Shown here: positions 62,201-64,000 of the stretch, in pieces
Layout of the letters: every line of letters begins with the position of its first letter
Numbering within the stretch: the stretch's first letter is position 1
Assembly (NCBI GenBank): GCA_947443645.1
Contig: CANEXF010000001.1
Coordinates: 1 to 64,000, forward strand
Length of the DNA: 64,000 nucleotides
Direction of reading: 5' to 3'
DNA from: Comamonadaceae bacterium
Lineage (GTDB): Bacteria; Pseudomonadota; Gammaproteobacteria; Burkholderiales; Burkholderiaceae_C
Notes under the pieces: generated by a model
Database searches by the model: none
What the model was told of the DNA's origin: nothing
Seen by the model: only the letters and a program-made list of their open reading frames with translations
Position numbers and translations under genes: made by a program

Positions 62201-62875
62201 CAAGGCGTCAATGCGCTGGTCGCCAGGCGGGCAGCATTTCTGACCGACTATCAGGACGCGGCCTACGCGCAAGACTATGAAGCATTTGTGCGCAGGGTTG
62301 AGCTTGCAGAGTCAGCTCTGGGCAAGACGGCCTTGACGCAAAGCGTCGCGAAAAACCTGTTCAAACTCATGGCTTACAAGGACGAGTACGAAGTGGCGCG
62401 GCTGCATGTTGACACCGCTTTCCTGGCCCAGGTCAACAATATGTTTGAAGGCAACTTCAAGCTCAACTACCATCTCGCGCCGCCGCTGATTGCCCATAAA
62501 AATGCGCAGGGCGAGCTGCAAAAGCAGAAATTTGGCCCCTGGATGCGCACTGCTTTCAAGTGGCTTGCAAGGTTGAAGTTTTTACGCGGCACCGCCTTTG
62601 ACGTGTTTGGCCGCAGCGCAGAGCGCCAGACCGAGCGTGCCCTGATAGACGAATACAAGGCGTCGGTTCAGACACTGCTTGAAACCCTGAATGCCGACAA
62701 CCATGCGCTGGCGCTGGAGATCGCGCGTATTCCGGAGCAGATCAAGGGCTATGGGCATGTCAAGGAGCGCAATCTCAAGGCCGCCCGGCTGCAGTGGCGC
62801 GCGCTGATGGCAGATTACGCGCTGGCGACTAAGCGTGCGCCAGCCGTTGAAACAAGCCGCCAGGCAGCCGGCTGA
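59276..62875 (+). CDS. Indolepyruvate ferredoxin oxidoreductase, fused alpha-gamma type
   Basis: 1199-aa IorAB-type fusion oxidising aryl-pyruvates to aryl-acetyl-CoA in aromatic amino acid breakdown. N-terminal pyrimidine-binding part (SGYRGSPLGGYDQALWKA), TPP-binding domain with WFCSGCPHNTSTKVPEGSRA and LGDGTYFHSGLLAIR, a ferredoxin-like cluster CEGCGDCSVQSNC and CNKDFSCIKGFCPSF, and the gamma domain VVAGVGGTGVITIGQLLGMA near residue 760. CGGAGA precedes the ATG. Its 3' end overlaps dprA by 47 bases (convergent). Possibly coregulated with the demethylation set. Confidence 0.95.
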   Translation: MNAPLPEHIRRALETVTLDDKYSLDYGHAFMSGVQALVKLPMLQRLRDQQQGKNTAGFISGYRGSPLGGYDQALWKAAKYLKAQHIVFQPGVNEELAATAVWGTQQLGFAPPGTNKYDGVFGIWYGKGPGVDRTSDVFKHANMAGTTPWGGVIAVAGDDHVAKSSTAAHQSDHIFKACGLPVFFPASVQEILDLGLHAFALSRYAGVWAGMKTIQEIVESSSSAMIDPERVQIKLPTDFQMPPGGVHIRWPDAPLDQEQRLFDTKWYAALAYIRANRLNYNAIEGKNDRFGMIASGKAYNDTRQALMDLGLDDATCRQLGIRLHKVGVVWPLEAQLTREFATGLQEILVVEEKRQVIEYQLKEELYNWRADVRPTVVGKFNEGEGDFSGGEWSRPNPSANTLLRANADLSPALIARAIATRVKKLGLDSDMLKRIDDRLAVLEANERSMNTLVVDSERTPWFCSGCPHNTSTKVPEGSRAMAGIGCHYMALWMDRSTLGFTQMGGEGVPWVGQQPFTTDTHIFANLGDGTYFHSGLLAIRQSIAAGVNITYKILYNDAVAMTGGQPVGERPEGHSVVQISHSVKAEGAAKIVVVTDEPEKYNTVQLAEGVSVHHRDTLDAIQKQLREIKGTSIIIYDQTCATEKRRRRKRGTLVDPAVRVVINELVCEGCGDCSVQSNCMSVEPLETEFGRKRQINQSSCNKDFSCIKGFCPSFVTVEGGQLKKKAKADRQFNPFEQGEMPDPVLPVLGKVHPVWGIVVAGVGGTGVITIGQLLGMAAHLEGKGIVTQDAAGLAQKGGSTWSHVLISATADDICTTRVGTASADLIIGCDPIVTANKETMMRMAGGRTHVALNTHSAPTASFVHNGAWQNPGSACQAEIIKAVGAQRVGAFDADTAATQLMGDSIYANPMLLGYAWQRGWVPLGLASLLRAIELNAVAVDQNKTAFAWGRHAAIDLDKLQKLFAPAQVIAMPVARQGVNALVARRAAFLTDYQDAAYAQDYEAFVRRVELAESALGKTALTQSVAKNLFKLMAYKDEYEVARLHVDTAFLAQVNNMFEGNFKLNYHLAPPLIAHKNAQGELQKQKFGPWMRTAFKWLARLKFLRGTAFDVFGRSAERQTERALIDEYKASVQTLLETLNADNHALALEIARIPEQIKGYGHVKERNLKAARLQWRALMADYALATKRAPAVETSRQAAG

Positions 62876-63977
62876 TGTGACCGTCGAGCTCAAGCGCCAG
62901 CAATTGGGCTTGCAGCTGCGCGGTGGCCAGACCGGTTCGGGCTTGCAGCGCGTCCAGACTGACCACGTCAAAGCCCAGCGCTGACAGCAAGGCCGCGTCG
63001 GCCGCGACCTCTTTGCCCTCGCTTCCGTTCGTGTTTTCCGCCGTTTGGCGCCATGGGAGTTTCAGCTCTTCCAGCACGTCCTGCGCGGTTTCAACCAGTT
63101 TGGCGCCTTGTTTGATCAGCGCATGGCAGCCGCGTGATTGCGGCGAGTGAATTGAGCCCGGTATCGCAAACACTTCCTTGCCCTGTTCGGCCGCAAGTCG
63201 CGCAGTGATCAGCGAGCCCGACTGGAGCGCGGCCTCCACCACCAGAATGCCTTGCGACAGACCTGAAATGATCCGGTTGCGCCTCGGGAAATTGGCCGTC
63301 AGCGGCGGCGTTCCCAGCGGGAATTCGCTGATCAGCATGCCTTGCTGGGCAATGCGGTGCGCCAGCGCCAGATGTTTTTTGGGATAGACCCGGTCCAGAC
63401 CCGTGCCGACCACTGCAATGGTGTCGCCGCCGCCCAGCATGGCGCCATCGTGCGCCGCGCCATCTATGCCCAGCGCCAGACCCGAAACAATGCACAGGCC
63501 GGATTCGCCAAAGCACCGTGCAAATTGCCTGGCGTTGACTTCACCTTGTGGCGTCGGGTTGCGGCTGCCGACGATGGCGAGCTGCGGTGCGGGTATTTCC
63601 GTGCCAGTCGATGCTACGGTTTTAATAGCTGCTTGCGCACGTACAGCAAGCGTTCCCATCATATAAAGCATCAAAGGTGGATCTTCGATGTCAAGCAGTG
63701 CCGGCGGATAGCCGGTATCGCCCAGTGTGACGATTTGCCGCTGCTCGCCGCTGGCCAGCCAGTCCAGCGTGGTTTGCAACTGGTCCGCCAGGGCGGGCGG
63801 CGCCTGAAGCAGCTTACGGCTGAGATGCTCTGAAGTGACCTGGCGCAGTGCCAGCTCGCTCTGCTCGAAAACGGCTTGCGCCGAGCCGAATGCAGCCAGC
63901 AGCCGGCGCGCGCTGTCGTTGCCCACGCCTGGCGTGAGCGTCAGTCGCAGCCAGGCATTGAGTTCATCGCGCTCCAC
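62829..63977 (-). CDS. dprA: DNA-processing protein DprA (Smf), start uncertain
   Basis: 382 aa, loads RecA on incoming ssDNA in natural transformation. N-terminal helical LTPGVGNDSARRLLAAFGS; Rossmann fold LAIVGSRNPTPQGEVNARQF, SGLALGIDGAAHDGAM, TIAVVGTGLDRVYPKKH, FPRRNRIISGLSQGILVVEA and a C-terminal winged domain. Residues about 110-121 (VRAQAAIKTVAS), just before the Rossmann fold, are encoded by a family A repeat. Start GTG 63977; the frame stays open to the window edge, so the true start could lie outside. Confidence 0.94.
   Translation of the reverse strand: MERDELNAWLRLTLTPGVGNDSARRLLAAFGSAQAVFEQSELALRQVTSEHLSRKLLQAPPALADQLQTTLDWLASGEQRQIVTLGDTGYPPALLDIEDPPLMLYMMGTLAVRAQAAIKTVASTGTEIPAPQLAIVGSRNPTPQGEVNARQFARCFGESGLCIVSGLALGIDGAAHDGAMLGGGDTIAVVGTGLDRVYPKKHLALAHRIAQQGMLISEFPLGTPPLTANFPRRNRIISGLSQGILVVEAALQSGSLITARLAAEQGKEVFAIPGSIHSPQSRGCHALIKQGAKLVETAQDVLEELKLPWRQTAENTNGSEGKEVAADAALLSALGFDVVSLDALQARTGLATAQLQAQLLALELDGHISRLPGGLFQRLAHA
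63618..63650 (-). repeat. Family A repeat inside dprA
   Basis: GGTTTTAATAGCTGCTTGCGCACGTACAGCAAG: core TTTAATAGC plus GCTTGCGCACGT flank. In frame on the minus strand, between the N-terminal domain and the Rossmann fold. Confidence 0.8.
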
Positions 63978-64000
63978 GCTTGCGCCGCCTGGTGTGCTTG

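Overview
The window is chromosomal DNA of a high-GC betaproteobacterium, most likely a member of the Comamonadaceae (Polaromonas/Rhodoferax-like). This rests on the gene families, on very dense packing with many 4-bp stop/start overlaps, and on two dispersed repeat families I associate with that group. One is an AT-rich core with a GCAAGCAGCTATT-like flank; the other is a GC-rich CCCCCTCGGGGGGCAG...CGTGGGGGC repeat. Genus-level assignment is inference. No tRNA, rRNA, CRISPR array, IS element or prophage was found.

Layout. 1-1284: 3' part of recA, then recX. 1621-5732: argC (-), sucCD with a terminator, and a first TerC-family protein. 6187-11043: a coupled signalling set of PP2C phosphatase, FHA protein, class-II cyclic-nucleotide phosphodiesterase and GAF-GspE ATPase. 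11131-17141: pilA with a sigma-54 promoter and terminator, two tandem PglL/PilO-like oligosaccharyltransferases, and an AT-richer acyltransferase-SGNH protein; this reads as a pilin glycosylation locus. 17247-24340: moaC, an M48 peptidase, a small membrane protein, a second terC under a yybP-ykoY (Mn2+) riboswitch, a DUF3717-DUF1289 protein, purB and a GST.

24369-31331 (-) is a tightly coupled lipid-modification operon: FAD oxidoreductase, DUF1365, cyclopropane-fatty-acid-synthase-like methyltransferase, chalcone-isomerase-like protein, MFS transporter, DUF3833 lipoprotein and SDR. 31727-42826: glutathione peroxidase, a ferritin-like diiron protein with rfaE2, and a co-directional run (-) of tripartite RND efflux genes followed by a thioester-reductase-like protein, an ACP and a ketosynthase. 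43052-54905: glnE diverging from a coupled yhdP-nitrilase-histidine kinase-response regulator series, then mltA and a divergent 47-aa membrane protein. 54993-62875: a MarR regulator, an orphan ABC binding protein, a Rieske oxygenase and glutathione-independent formaldehyde dehydrogenase (together an O- or N-demethylation module), and a fused indolepyruvate ferredoxin oxidoreductase. The window ends in dprA (-).

The most notable observations are the manganese riboswitch and the dispersed repeats that have become protein-coding (inside cfa, DUF1365, dprA, the MFS transporter, the efflux adaptor and the second PglL). Also notable are the phosphatase/FHA/phosphodiesterase/ATPase module next to the pilin locus, and two small lipid- or polyketide-like gene sets of unknown product.
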